From positions 2,418,001 through 2,482,000 of the forward strand of contig NZ_VFRA01000001.1 of the NCBI RefSeq assembly GCF_006788895.1: DNA of 64,000 nt, read 5' to 3'. Source of the DNA: Rhodoglobus vestalii. GTDB taxonomy: Bacteria > Actinomycetota > Actinomycetes > Actinomycetales > Microbacteriaceae. The notes beneath the pieces are model-generated. The model made no database searches and was not told the origin of the DNA. It saw nothing but the letters and a program-made list of their open reading frames with translations. Positions 38,078 to 47,876 of the stretch are shown in pieces. The position numbers were made by a program, and so were the translations under genes. Numbering within the stretch: position 1 is the stretch's first letter; every line of letters begins with the position of its first letter.

Positions 38078-38580
38078 CGAAGGGCTTTCAGGGTTTCTCG
38101 TGTGAGGGTGACGGCGCGCAGGTACAGGGAGTCGATGTCGGCGGTAGCACCGGCAGCGATCCACTCCTTTACGGCAATTCGAACAGAGGCGACACAGGTG
38201 GCTACGGCAATCTCGGCGACGTGTTCAGGGTCGTAGGGGAGCGGTGTTTCACGCTGGGGAAGGAATTCAACGACCGCGGAAGCCATTGTGCTGTTCAGCT
38301 GGCTGAACTGGTGCATCTGCCGGCTCAGCAAACGGGGGTTCTTTGTGACAAGAATCATTCGCTGAGCTTTGAGGTGGGTCTGTTTGGCCATCGGGCCAAA
38401 AATTTGGAACACTGTGGAGACGATCGCCGAAACCAAATCGTCGGTCTCGGCGGACGCGACACCAGAGGCGATCGCACGCTGCACTTCGCCGAGCTCCTGA
38501 ATGCCAAGAATGGCATCCTCTTTGCTCTTGAAATAGTTGAAGAACGTGCGCGGAGATATCTCGGCGCGCTCGCTGATCAT
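38074..38580 (-). pseudogene. 5'-truncated TetR-family regulator
   Basis: A 168-codon frame starts MISERAEISPRTFFNYFKSKEDAI, which is the second half of a TetR helix-turn-helix. Helix 1 and the preceding 30 or so residues are absent. Reading upstream in frame gives a related-looking STDTV but no ATG, GTG or TTG before a TGA near 38662, and the divergent lipid-kinase gene occupies that DNA. It probably lost DNA binding and was the regulator of the decayed MFS gene. Confidence 0.75.
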
Positions 38581-38651
38581 GACTGTGTCGGTGCTGAGAG
38601 GAGTTGACTCGATGGTGCGACCGGTGAGCGCCGGTGCGACATACTGGGCTG

Positions 38652-39584
38652 GTGGAGTCGATCAAACCCCTGCGTCTTATTGTCGCGATCAACCCGACCG
38701 CAGCTTTTGGCAAAGGCAAGCATGTTGGCCCTCAGGCCGTGGATGCGTTGCGTGCCCTCGGCCATGAGGTGACTGCGCTGGAGGAGCCCAATTTTGCCCT
38801 GCTGCTGAAGCGGGGGCGCAAAGCTGTTGCCAAGAAACCCGATGCTCTGCTCGTGGTGGGCGGCGATGGCATGGTGAATCTGGGCACCAATCTGGTCGCC
38901 AAGACACAGGTACCGCTCGGCATCATCCCCTCCGGCACGGGCAATGACATGGCCCGTGGTTTACGAATTCCATTTGATGACACGGATGCCGCAATTGCCA
39001 GCATTGTGCGCGGTCTCGGCAGGCCGCCCCGGGCCATCGATGCGGGCTGCGTGTCATATGTTGACGAAGCGACCGGCTCTGCTGCGACCCGCTGGTTTGC
39101 GTGCGTGCTTTCTGCTGGTTTCGACGCAATCGTCAACGAGCGCGCAAATCTCATGTCGTGGCCCAAGGGCCCCAGTCGTTATACGGTGGCGTTGATCATT
39201 GAGCTGTTCCGCCTGCGCGCCATCAAGTACAAGCTGACGATCGACGGTCGTGTCATCGAAACTACGGGCGCGCTCATCAGCGTTGGCAACAACGTGTCGC
39301 TCGGGGGCGGCATGAAAGTCACACCGAATGCTCTGGTGGATGACGGACTCGCCGACGTCCTAGTGGTCGAATCACTGTCGCGGCTGGCATTCTTGCGCGT
39401 CTTCCCGCGCGTGTTCAGCGGCACGCATCTCAGCGATCCCCGTGTCACCGTGTACCGCGCGAAGAACATCCGTATCGAGTCGAAAGAGATTACTGCCTAC
39501 GCCGATGGTGAGCGTTTTGCTGCACTGCCCATTGACATTGAGATGGTGCCCGGCGTTCTGCACATCCTCGACCAGCGCGCCTAG
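38652..39584 (+). CDS. Diacylglycerol kinase-family lipid kinase (DAGK catalytic domain)
   Basis: A 310-residue member of the DgkB/YegS-type family that phosphorylates a lipid such as diacylglycerol with ATP. The nucleotide-binding motifs are VVGGDGMVNL (about residue 70) and IPSGTGNDMARGL, with the C-terminal beta domain ending in DGERFAALPIDIEMVPG. GTG at 38652 is chosen; a CATACT hexamer ends six bases upstream, a weaker variant of the leaderless pattern here. The upstream in-frame ATG at 38634 has no support. Confidence 0.88.
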   Translation: MESIKPLRLIVAINPTAAFGKGKHVGPQAVDALRALGHEVTALEEPNFALLLKRGRKAVAKKPDALLVVGGDGMVNLGTNLVAKTQVPLGIIPSGTGNDMARGLRIPFDDTDAAIASIVRGLGRPPRAIDAGCVSYVDEATGSAATRWFACVLSAGFDAIVNERANLMSWPKGPSRYTVALIIELFRLRAIKYKLTIDGRVIETTGALISVGNNVSLGGGMKVTPNALVDDGLADVLVVESLSRLAFLRVFPRVFSGTHLSDPRVTVYRAKNIRIESKEITAYADGERFAALPIDIEMVPGVLHILDQRA

Positions 39585-39620
39585 TTGCACGTCGCGGTGC
39601 GCACCTCGGGTCGCCTGTTC

Positions 39621-40085
39621 TTACGCCTCTGGTGTGGGAGCGTCCGTGGCGATACAGGCATAGTCGGTCATCGCCGTGCCGTCATCGGTGCTGCATTCAG
39701 AGATGATGAACTCCTGCTCGGGGCGAATTCCCTCGGCGACCGTCTCCTTGAAGGCGCTAAAGGTCTCTGAACACGAAGACGAGACAGCGTTCTGCAGTCC
39801 ACCAGCCTCACCGATCTCTGTTTTCGCCAGCGCGCCCTTACCGATCACGATATGGGTGTGTTCGGTAGCGCACGGGGTCACTTCTGCTTCGCTGAGATTG
39901 CTTCCTTCAACAAAGCTGAAGCAGTCACCAACGAGTAGGTCAGTCGAGCCGATAACGCTGGGCTCAAGCACCTGACCGGCGTCATCGCGAGGGAGTTCAG
40001 GGTTCAGCAGCGAACACCCGGCGAGGGCGGCGAGCACGGCCGTTGCGACAAGAACGGCAGTGGTGGCGCGCGTGATAGCAGTCAA
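39621..40085 (-). CDS. Septum-formation-type lipoprotein, unknown function
   Basis: A 154-residue lipoprotein: signal peptide with lipobox LAGC (Cys 24), then a domain with paired cysteines (GDCFSF, VTPCATEHTH, SSSCSETF, YACIAT) and the HTHIV segment seen in the actinobacterial septum_form domain. Probably disulfide-bonded outside the membrane. Convergent with the lipid-kinase gene; monocistronic. Confidence 0.75.
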   Translation of the reverse strand: MTAITRATTAVLVATAVLAALAGCSLLNPELPRDDAGQVLEPSVIGSTDLLVGDCFSFVEGSNLSEAEVTPCATEHTHIVIGKGALAKTEIGEAGGLQNAVSSSCSETFSAFKETVAEGIRPEQEFIISECSTDDGTAMTDYACIATDAPTPEA

Positions 40086-40165
40086 GAGTCTCCCGGTGGT
40101 TCAGAATAAGGCGTAGTGCGCGAGTGCGCCCCAAATTTGTGGCATACTTTTCTAGTTGTTGTGAC

Positions 40166-40238
40166 GGCCCCATCGTATAGAGGCCTAGTACGCCGCCCTC
40201 TCACGGCGGTAACGCGGGTTCGAATCCCGCTGGGGTCA
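40166..40238 (+). tRNA. tRNA-Glu (CTC)
   Basis: Acceptor GGCCCCA/TGGGGTC with one G-T pair, anticodon stem CCGCC/GGCGG with loop CTCTCAC giving anticodon CTC at 40200-40202, T loop TTCGAAT, discriminator A. CCA is not encoded. A terminator follows. Confidence 0.97.
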
Positions 40239-40248
40239 CAGTAGCAAA

Positions 40249-40293
40249 GTCCCGGTCATGTTCGTGTGAACATGCGCCGGGATTTCATCTTTT
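40249..40293 (+). terminator. Intrinsic terminator after tRNA-Glu
   Basis: CCCGG and CATGTTC pair with GAACATG and CCGGG around a GTGT loop, with a small internal CG bulge, followed by TTTCATCTTTT. Confidence 0.8.
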
Positions 40294-40354
40294 GTGGCCT
40301 CGCCGAACGGCGGTGCCGGGCACGTGCACGACGCCCACGCTCGTCGAGATCGCG

Positions 40355-41023
40355 TTAGCCCGTGAGCGCGGCGTCGATCGCGTCGGGCAGATCTTCTAGG
40401 CGTTGAGTATCAACCGGCTCGTCGTTGACGAAGAACGTTGGTGTGCCACTGATGTCGAGTGCGACGGCAGCATCGAAGTCTTCTTGAACGCGTGCCTGAG
40501 TTTCGGGATTAGTGATTGCCGCGTCGTAGGCAGTCATATCGAGTTCGAGTTGCACGGCCAACTCGCGAAAGAAGTCGGACTGTGGGCTGGTGCTGCCCGC
40601 CCATTCCTGTTGAGTTTCGAACAGCCGCTGGTACATTGCTTCGAATTCTCCCTGCTGGGCGGCGGCTTCCGCAGCAACGGCGGCAGTCATGGAGTTGGGG
40701 TGGATCGGCAGCGGCAGATAGCGCACGACATAGTTGATTTGCCCGTCGTAATACTTGCGCAGCTCCTCAACGTAGGGGTAGAAGGTGCCACAGGCTCCAC
40801 ACTCAAAATCGAGAAACTCCACGACGGTTACGGCATCTGGGCCCGCCTGATCAAGGTAGTGCGAGTCCGTAGCGACGGTCGACGCCCGGGGCCCTGTCGA
40901 CGAGGCATCACCGGCGGCGGCATCCTCATCGGCTGAGTCACCAGAGACGGACACAAAAACGAAGGCTGCCACGAGAGCAAGCAGCCCGAATGCGGCAAAG
41001 ATCGGAAGAAGAGCTTTTTTCAT
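40355..41023 (-). CDS. Exported DsbA/thioredoxin-fold disulfide oxidoreductase
   Basis: A 222-residue protein with an N-terminal membrane anchor (ALLPIFAAFGLLALVAAFVFV) and a DsbA-like domain. The redox motif is CGAC in FLDFECGACGTFYPY, the cis-proline loop is GTPTFFVND near the C-terminus, and an inserted helical domain lies between. It acts outside the membrane on protein thiols or disulfides. Its ATG overlaps the stop of the P-type ATPase gene as ATGA, tying it to the metal-export operon. Confidence 0.88.
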   Translation of the reverse strand: MKKALLPIFAAFGLLALVAAFVFVSVSGDSADEDAAAGDASSTGPRASTVATDSHYLDQAGPDAVTVVEFLDFECGACGTFYPYVEELRKYYDGQINYVVRYLPLPIHPNSMTAAVAAEAAAQQGEFEAMYQRLFETQQEWAGSTSPQSDFFRELAVQLELDMTAYDAAITNPETQARVQEDFDAAVALDISGTPTFFVNDEPVDTQRLEDLPDAIDAALTG

Positions 41024-42936
41024 CGGAGACTCCGGGCGTTCTGGCGTTGACGGTCAGTGCTTTTTTGACGGGGTAAATCAAGAGTAGGTGACAGTTGCGC
41101 GGCACGCAGCCCGTTGAGGATAACTATCAGCTCCGCAATTTCGTGGACGAGGACGACACCAGCCAAGCCGAGCACGCCGGTTAGCGCCAGCGGGAACAGC
41201 ACGACGATGATTGCGAGCGAAAGCGCGATATTTGCGGTCATAATGCGGCGCCCGCGTCGCGCGTGAAGTATCGCCACCGGAATGAGCCTCAGGTCCGTGC
41301 CGGTGAAAGCGACATCCGCCGATTCAACTGCGACAGCGGAGCCAGTCGCGCCCAGAGCGATCCCGACATCGGCAGCAGCAAGCGCAGGAGCATCGTTGAT
41401 TCCATCGCCGATCATCGCGGTGCGGGAGTGCTCACACAGGGTCTGAATTGCCTCAGATTTGTGGATGGGCAGCAACTCTGCCCGCACATCGTCGATTCCC
41501 GCCTCTCGCCCGAGTGCGGCGGCGGTGCTCGCGTTATCACCGGTCAACATGAGGGTACGGATGCCCGCCGCCTGCAAGCTCGCAACAGCCTCGGCGGCAT
41601 TTGGCCGCAGTTCATCGCGGATCCCCAGCAGGCCGATCACGCGAGCATCGCGCTCGACCACCACCACGGTCATCCCATCATTGGCAAGAGTCTGCGCCGT
41701 CGGGGTGAGATCAGCGGCATCAAGCCAGCGAGTGTTGCCAATACGCACGTGGGCCCCGTCGACTGTTCCCGATATGCCTCGCCCGGCATCTTCGGTTACC
41801 TCCCGCGCCTCCGGAGGGTGGGGGTGCCTGGCGAGCACGGCGGAGGCGAGCGGATGTGTGCTGTGCGCTTCAAGGGCCGCCGCAACGCGCAGTACCTCCG
41901 TGCTGCTGACCCCCGGTGTGGTTTTCACAGCAATGACAGTGGGAGCGTTGCCCGTGAGAGTGCCTGTCTTGTCGAATGCGACTGTGCGGATGCTGCCCAT
42001 CCGTTCAAAGGCGGCCCCCGACTTGACCACAATGCCCAGCTTGCTGGCAGCACCGATCGCCGAAATCACGGTGACGGGCACAGCGATTGCTAGTGCACAC
42101 GGCGAAGCGGCAACGAGCACGACGAGCGCGCGTTCCGTCCAGAGCTCGGGGTCGCCGACAAGAAAACCCCACCCGACGATTGCGGCAGCAGCGACGAGCA
42201 CAACCGGAACAAGCGGTCGGGCAATGCGGTCAGCTAGCCGTGCACGCTCGCCCTTGTGCGCAGTGGCTTCTTCGACGAGCCGCACAATTGTGGTCAGCGA
42301 ATTATCGGTGCCGGCTGCGGTGGCCCGGATGCGCACCGCACCCGAACCATTGATGGACCCGGCTAAGACCTCGTCATCAGCCGCTATCGCGACCGGGATC
42401 GACTCGCCCGTAACGGCAGAGTTATCGACACTGCTCGATCCACTCAGCACCACGCCGTCGGTTGCGATTCGTTCCCCAGCACGCACCACCAGCACGTCAC
42501 CGGCAACGAGGTCGGCCGCCGTAATCTGCGTCAGGTTTCCCTCGCGTTCGATCAGCGCTGTCGCAGGGATGAGCGAGAGCAGTGCTCGCAGACCGTGGCG
42601 TGCACGATCCATCGCTCGATCTTCTAGCGCCTCGGCGATAGAGAAAAGAAAAGCGAGGGCTGCAGCTTCTCCGATATGACCGAGGAGCACTGCGCCGATA
42701 GCGGCGATCGTCATCAGTAGGCCCACGCCGAGTGAGCCGCGAGCCAGTCGCCGAACCGCGCCCGGAAAAAACGCGGCAGCTCCAGCGAGCAAGCTCAGCG
42801 ATTGGATAATGGTGATTGGCCACTGGGAGATTCCTGCTGCCAGCCCAACTAGTGAAGAAAAGAGAAGCGCGCCCGAAAGCGCGGGTAACGCCAGCGCCCG
42901 GTCTCGCCACCACGGCACGAGTGCCTCGTCGCTCAC
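41020..42936 (-). CDS. P1B-type heavy-metal-translocating ATPase (CmtA/CtpG-like)
   Basis: A 638-residue ATPase with no N-terminal metal-binding domain. The membrane motif is SPC (VAASPCALAIAVPV), not CPC. The phosphorylation site is DKTGTLTGNAP, the actuator loop TGESIPV and the hinge GDGINDAPALAAADVGIA. The last helix reads VVLVHEIAELIVILNGLRA. An SPC motif with a C-terminal HE is associated with non-copper P1B ATPases. The cmtR-like gene upstream suggests Cd2+/Pb2+ or a related divalent metal. GTG start overlapping cmtR by GTGA. Confidence 0.9.
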   Translation of the reverse strand: MSDEALVPWWRDRALALPALSGALLFSSLVGLAAGISQWPITIIQSLSLLAGAAAFFPGAVRRLARGSLGVGLLMTIAAIGAVLLGHIGEAAALAFLFSIAEALEDRAMDRARHGLRALLSLIPATALIEREGNLTQITAADLVAGDVLVVRAGERIATDGVVLSGSSSVDNSAVTGESIPVAIAADDEVLAGSINGSGAVRIRATAAGTDNSLTTIVRLVEEATAHKGERARLADRIARPLVPVVLVAAAAIVGWGFLVGDPELWTERALVVLVAASPCALAIAVPVTVISAIGAASKLGIVVKSGAAFERMGSIRTVAFDKTGTLTGNAPTVIAVKTTPGVSSTEVLRVAAALEAHSTHPLASAVLARHPHPPEAREVTEDAGRGISGTVDGAHVRIGNTRWLDAADLTPTAQTLANDGMTVVVVERDARVIGLLGIRDELRPNAAEAVASLQAAGIRTLMLTGDNASTAAALGREAGIDDVRAELLPIHKSEAIQTLCEHSRTAMIGDGINDAPALAAADVGIALGATGSAVAVESADVAFTGTDLRLIPVAILHARRGRRIMTANIALSLAIIVVLFPLALTGVLGLAGVVLVHEIAELIVILNGLRAAQLSPTLDLPRQKSTDRQRQNARSLR

Positions 42937-43292
42937 GCCGTCGTCTTCGGCTCACAGCACAGTGCTGCATCGCAGTCATCGGCCAGACACAGGATTCCAT
43001 CATCAACGGCGAGCACGACGTTGATCAGCGAAGTGAGTGCGCGAGCCAGATGCGGATCCGAAATCTCGTACCGGGTTGACCGTCCTTCAGGGGTAGCCAC
43101 GACCAGTCCACAACCACGCAAGCAGGTGAGGTGGTTGGACACGTTGCTTCGGGTCAGTAGAAGATCCTGCGCTAGTTCCCCTGGATAGCCGGGCTTTTCG
43201 AGCAACGAGAGCAGGATTCGGGCTCGGCTTGCGTCGGCCATCGCGCGGCCCAATCGGTTCATTACCTCGGTGCGAGAAGCAGTAGTCAGCAT
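42933..43292 (-). CDS. cmtR: CmtR-type ArsR-family metal-sensing repressor
   Basis: A 119-residue ArsR-family repressor starting MLTTASRTEVMNRLG. The recognition helix segment is TRSNVSNHLTCLRGCGLVVATPEG, containing the two cysteines spaced Cys-Leu-Arg-Gly-Cys that bind Cd/Pb in mycobacterial CmtR, with further cysteines in the C-terminal tail (ILCLADDCDAALCC). Its length and sequence follow CmtR closely. ATG at 43292 in a leaderless context. It would repress its own operon until metal binds. Confidence 0.85.
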   Translation of the reverse strand: MLTTASRTEVMNRLGRAMADASRARILLSLLEKPGYPGELAQDLLLTRSNVSNHLTCLRGCGLVVATPEGRSTRYEISDPHLARALTSLINVVLAVDDGILCLADDCDAALCCEPKTTA

Positions 43293-43318
43293 CCACTGAC
43301 TATACAGCGGCTGCTGAC
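43285..43318. promoter_or_regulatory. Inverted repeat GTCAGCA-N20-TGCTGAC at the cmtR promoter
   Basis: Perfect 7-bp arms at 43285-43291 and 43312-43318 flank the -10 hexamer and overlap the cmtR start codon. A likely operator for CmtR autorepression; not tested. Confidence 0.5.
43299..43304 (-). promoter_or_regulatory. -10 hexamer TATAGT of a leaderless promoter (cmtR)
   Basis: On the minus strand TATAGT is followed by six bases and the ATG at 43292. It lies inside the inverted repeat at 43285-43318. Confidence 0.65.
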
Positions 43319-43386
43319 GTATCAGATCTCCCCAGGCTAGCAGAAAGCAGACGGCGTACCCGTGCGGGTCGGTTATCATGGTGGAC

Positions 43387-43495
43387 GCGAAGGGGGAATT
43401 GGCCCACCTCGCTGCGCTCGTCAATACGACCCACTCAGTCGTGGCTCCGGGGCAACGGCATCCACAATTCACGCGGTGCGGGAGGGACTTTCACT
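43387..43495 (+). promoter_or_regulatory. Candidate yybP-ykoY-like manganese riboswitch in the terC leader
   Basis: The leader has the order of elements of yybP-ykoY aptamers. The 5' strand GCGAAGGGGGAATT (43387-43400) resembles the AAGGGGAGUAG block. CTCGTCAATACGAC (43418-43431) resembles the conserved CGUCAAUUCG, and its last ACGAC pairs with GTCGT at 43438-43442. The 3' strand is GGGAGGGACTTTCAC (43480-43494), whose CTTTCAC can close P1 with GCGAAGG. It ends about 35 bases before terC, a classic target of this riboswitch. Recognised by eye only. Confidence 0.5.
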
Positions 43496-43529
43496 ACTTG
43501 CAGTGCCGTGAAACCGCGATTGGATTTCC

Positions 43530-44531
43530 TTGACTACTCTGCCGATCTGGTTTGAAGTAACCTCTTTGTCGGTTCTGCTGATCATTCTGACCGCAGACCT
43601 CATCTTGGCGTACAAGCGCCCGCACATTCCTAGCACTCGCGAGTCAGCGCTGTGGGTGGGCTTCTATGTGGGCCTAGCGCTCATCTTTGCCCTCATGATG
43701 TCCCTGCTGGGAGATGTCGAACAGGCCGGTCAATTCATTGCCGGTTGGGTCACAGAGTACAGTCTCTCGATCGACAACCTGTTCGTGTTCGTGATCATCA
43801 TGGCCCGCTTTTCGGTGCCGCGAAAGTATCAGCAAGAGGTGCTGATGGTGGGCATCCTGATCGCACTCGCGCTGCGGGGAATTTTCATTCTTCTCGGTGC
43901 GCAACTGATCGAAAACTTCAGCTTCATCTTCTACATCTTTGGTGCGTTCCTGCTCTATACGGCCATCCGCCAAGTGTTTGAGAAGCATGACGAAATGGAA
44001 GAGACCGAGTCGGGAATTATTCGGTTTCTGCGCAAGCGCATAGCGATTACGCCAGACTTTGACGGCGCTAAACTTCGCACCGTCATCGACGGCAAAAAGG
44101 TGTTTACACCGATCCTTGTCGTGTTTATTGCTCTGGGGCTCACCGACCTCGTCTTCGCCATCGACTCGATCCCGGCAATATTTGGAATAACCACCGACCC
44201 GTTCATTGTGTTCACCGCCAATATTTTCGCTCTCATGGGCCTGCGCCAGTTGTATTTTCTCCTCGGCGACCTCATCGACAAACTCGTGTACCTGCACTTT
44301 GGCATCGCATTCGTGCTCGGTTTCATTGGTGTGAAGCTGTTCCTTCACGCCCTGCACGTCAACGAGCTACCGTTTATTAATGGCGGCGAACCAGTGGAGT
44401 GGGCACCCGAAATCAGCACGTGGACTTCGCTCATTGTAATTCTCGTATCAATGGCTGTTGCGGTCATCGCAAGTCTCGTGAAAATGAATTACGACAAAAA
44501 GAACGCCCCCGTCCAAGCGAACCGCGAGTAA
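43530..44531 (+). CDS. TerC-family (YkoY/Alx-like) integral membrane protein
   Basis: A 333-residue membrane protein with about eight or nine helices. The TerC signatures, two acidic membrane segments, are present: TEYSLSIDNLFVFVIIMARF (about residues 76-95) and LVFAIDSIPAIFGITTDPFI. TerC proteins of the Alx/YkoY group export Mn2+ or help metallate exported proteins; the candidate manganese riboswitch upstream supports that role. TTG start at 43530, with no strong ribosome site; an initiation site inside the predicted riboswitch platform is possible. Confidence 0.9.
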   Translation: MTTLPIWFEVTSLSVLLIILTADLILAYKRPHIPSTRESALWVGFYVGLALIFALMMSLLGDVEQAGQFIAGWVTEYSLSIDNLFVFVIIMARFSVPRKYQQEVLMVGILIALALRGIFILLGAQLIENFSFIFYIFGAFLLYTAIRQVFEKHDEMEETESGIIRFLRKRIAITPDFDGAKLRTVIDGKKVFTPILVVFIALGLTDLVFAIDSIPAIFGITTDPFIVFTANIFALMGLRQLYFLLGDLIDKLVYLHFGIAFVLGFIGVKLFLHALHVNELPFINGGEPVEWAPEISTWTSLIVILVSMAVAVIASLVKMNYDKKNAPVQANRE

Positions 44532-44557
44532 GTGCGGGCGCCGCGCTGGGCGTAGCG

Positions 44558-45643
44558 TTAGACGGTAACGAGCCTCGACTGGGCGAGACGCTCGGCAGCA
44601 TCAAGCGTGGTGATCGAAAGCGCAGCGGCATCGCGGAAGATTGTGGCAACAGTGTCGCCGATCGCTTCAACGCGCTGAGCAATCGCATCGGCATCCGCAT
44701 CTGGCGCTGACGCCATGTCGAGGTAGATCACACCGCCACCGTTGACGACGAAGTCGGGAGCCCACAGGATGCCGCGCTCCGCAAGTGCTTCAGCACCATC
44801 ATGCTGGGCGAGCTGGTTGTTGGCGGCACCGACGACACCACTGACGTTAAGCTCGCGGATGACGCGAGGGCTGAGCGCACCACCCATTCCACACGGAACG
44901 TAAAGGTCCGCAATTACGCTGTGGGCCTCATCGGCATCGACCCAGTTGGCGCTGAGTTCGGCCGCGAGCAGCTTGCGGTCAAGGTTCACATCGGTGACGG
45001 TCAAGACTGCGCCGGCCGCGGTGAGCGAGCGAGCGAGGCGTCCGCCGACCTGGCCGAGACCAGAAATCACTAGGTGGCGCCCCGCAACATCACGAGTGCC
45101 AAAGAGGGCCTCGCAGGTGGCAAGGATGCTGGCGTGCACACCAGCGGCGGTCGCATCCGCAGGTTCGCCCGCGCCACCCTGGTCGGCGGGCAGACCGCAG
45201 ACGTGTTCGGTGCGCTCGGCAACTACCGCCATCAGTTCGGCGCTCGTGCCCACATCTTCCGCTGTCATATACGCACCGTTGAGACTCTCGATGGCGTCAC
45301 CGAGGTCAAGCATGGCGTCACGCTTCTGCTCGCCAGTCAGCACGACACCCAGAGGAATGTGGATGACCGACTTGCCGCCACCGCGGTTGAGCCCGGCGGC
45401 AGAGTTCTTGAGAGTCATGGCGGCGGAGAGTCGCAGCGAGTCGGCTACAGCATCCGTCCAGTGCGGGTAGTTCCACATTCGCGCACCGCCGAGGGCTTGA
45501 CCGAGGACGGTGGAGTGGACGGCTACGCAAATAACGAGACCGGAACGTTTACCCGTCGAAATGAGAACGTTTTCGTGGCCAAATTCCGCATTCTCGATTG
45601 CGGATACCGGTGCTTCCAACGTCGTTGAGGGTTGCATAATCAT
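44558..45643 (-). CDS. Leucine/valine dehydrogenase (Glu/Leu/Phe/Val dehydrogenase family)
   Basis: A 361-residue NAD+-dependent amino-acid dehydrogenase. The family block GGARMW with the catalytic lysine region MTLKNSAAGLNRGGGKSVI is near residues 50-90. The Rossmann motif is ISGLGQVGGRLA near residue 183, and AANNQLA follows. Length matches leucine and Streptomyces valine dehydrogenases; which branched-chain substrate is preferred cannot be told. AGGAG six bases before the ATG at 45643. Divergent from leuC, so a reversible deaminating enzyme sits back-to-back with leucine synthesis. Confidence 0.85.
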   Translation of the reverse strand: MIMQPSTTLEAPVSAIENAEFGHENVLISTGKRSGLVICVAVHSTVLGQALGGARMWNYPHWTDAVADSLRLSAAMTLKNSAAGLNRGGGKSVIHIPLGVVLTGEQKRDAMLDLGDAIESLNGAYMTAEDVGTSAELMAVVAERTEHVCGLPADQGGAGEPADATAAGVHASILATCEALFGTRDVAGRHLVISGLGQVGGRLARSLTAAGAVLTVTDVNLDRKLLAAELSANWVDADEAHSVIADLYVPCGMGGALSPRVIRELNVSGVVGAANNQLAQHDGAEALAERGILWAPDFVVNGGGVIYLDMASAPDADADAIAQRVEAIGDTVATIFRDAAALSITTLDAAERLAQSRLVTV

Positions 45644-45721
45644 AGACTTCTCCTGCGTGTGGGCCTTGTGGGCAAAACAACAAAATGGAAAGTGGTGGTA
45701 ACGCGGGGGTGGTGCGCTCAG

Positions 45722-45738
45722 GTCAGCATAGCGCTGAC
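45722..45738. promoter_or_regulatory. Inverted repeat GTCAGC-N5-GCTGAC between leucine dehydrogenase and leuC
   Basis: A perfect 17-bp palindrome (arms 45722-45727 and 45733-45738) in the divergent gap. A possible shared operator; no regulator gene is next to it. TAGACT at 45750-45755 could be a -10 for leuC. Confidence 0.4.
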
Positions 45739-45811
45739 TCGTACGTAAGTAGACTGGTGAGATTGGGCCGCGCATTTGGCGGCGCGATCGTTGATGGGAG
45801 AGAGGTGCGCG

Positions 45812-47271
<1,460 letters not shown>

Positions 47272-47272
<1 letters not shown>

Positions 47273-47868
47273 TGGAGAAAGTCAGCACCGTCAGTGGCAT
47301 CGCTGTTCCGCTCAAACGCAACAATGTCGACACCGATCAGATCATTCCGGCCGAGTTTCTTAAGCGCGTAACGAAAACCGGCTTTGAGGACGCACTCTTC
47401 TTTGCCTGGCGCCAAGACCCCGAATTCGTCCTCAACCGTGAACCATTCACCCACGGCAAAATCTTGGTTACCGGTGCTGACTTTGGCACCGGCTCGAGCC
47501 GCGAACACGCCGTCTGGGCGCTGCGCGACTACGGTTTTCAGGCAGTGCTCAGCTCCCGCTTTGGCGATATCTTCCGCGGCAACTCAGGTAAGCAGGGTCT
47601 ACTAGCTGCTCAGCTGACCGAAGAAGATATTGAAACGCTCTGGGCGATGATCGAGGCTGCACCCGGACTCGAAGTGGCTGTGAATCTCGAAACTCGCATC
47701 GTTAGCGCAGGCACGACCCAGTTCCCTTTCGAGATCGATGATTACACTAGATGGCGTTTGCTCGAAGGCCTTGATGACATCGGCCTCACCCTGAGAAACG
47801 AAACAGACATTACTGAGTTTGAAAGCCGCCGCGAATCATGGCGACCTAAAACTTTGCCAGCAAAGTAG
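47272..47868 (+). CDS. leuD: 3-isopropylmalate dehydratase small subunit
   Basis: A 198-residue swivel-domain subunit: [17 protein letters not shown] near the start and the substrate-binding [18 protein letters not shown] at about residues 63-80. It pairs with LeuC. Translationally coupled to leuC, and it runs on to murA with an eight-base gap, so amino acid synthesis and wall synthesis genes may share transcripts. Confidence 0.96.
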
Positions 47869-47876
47869 AGGTGACG

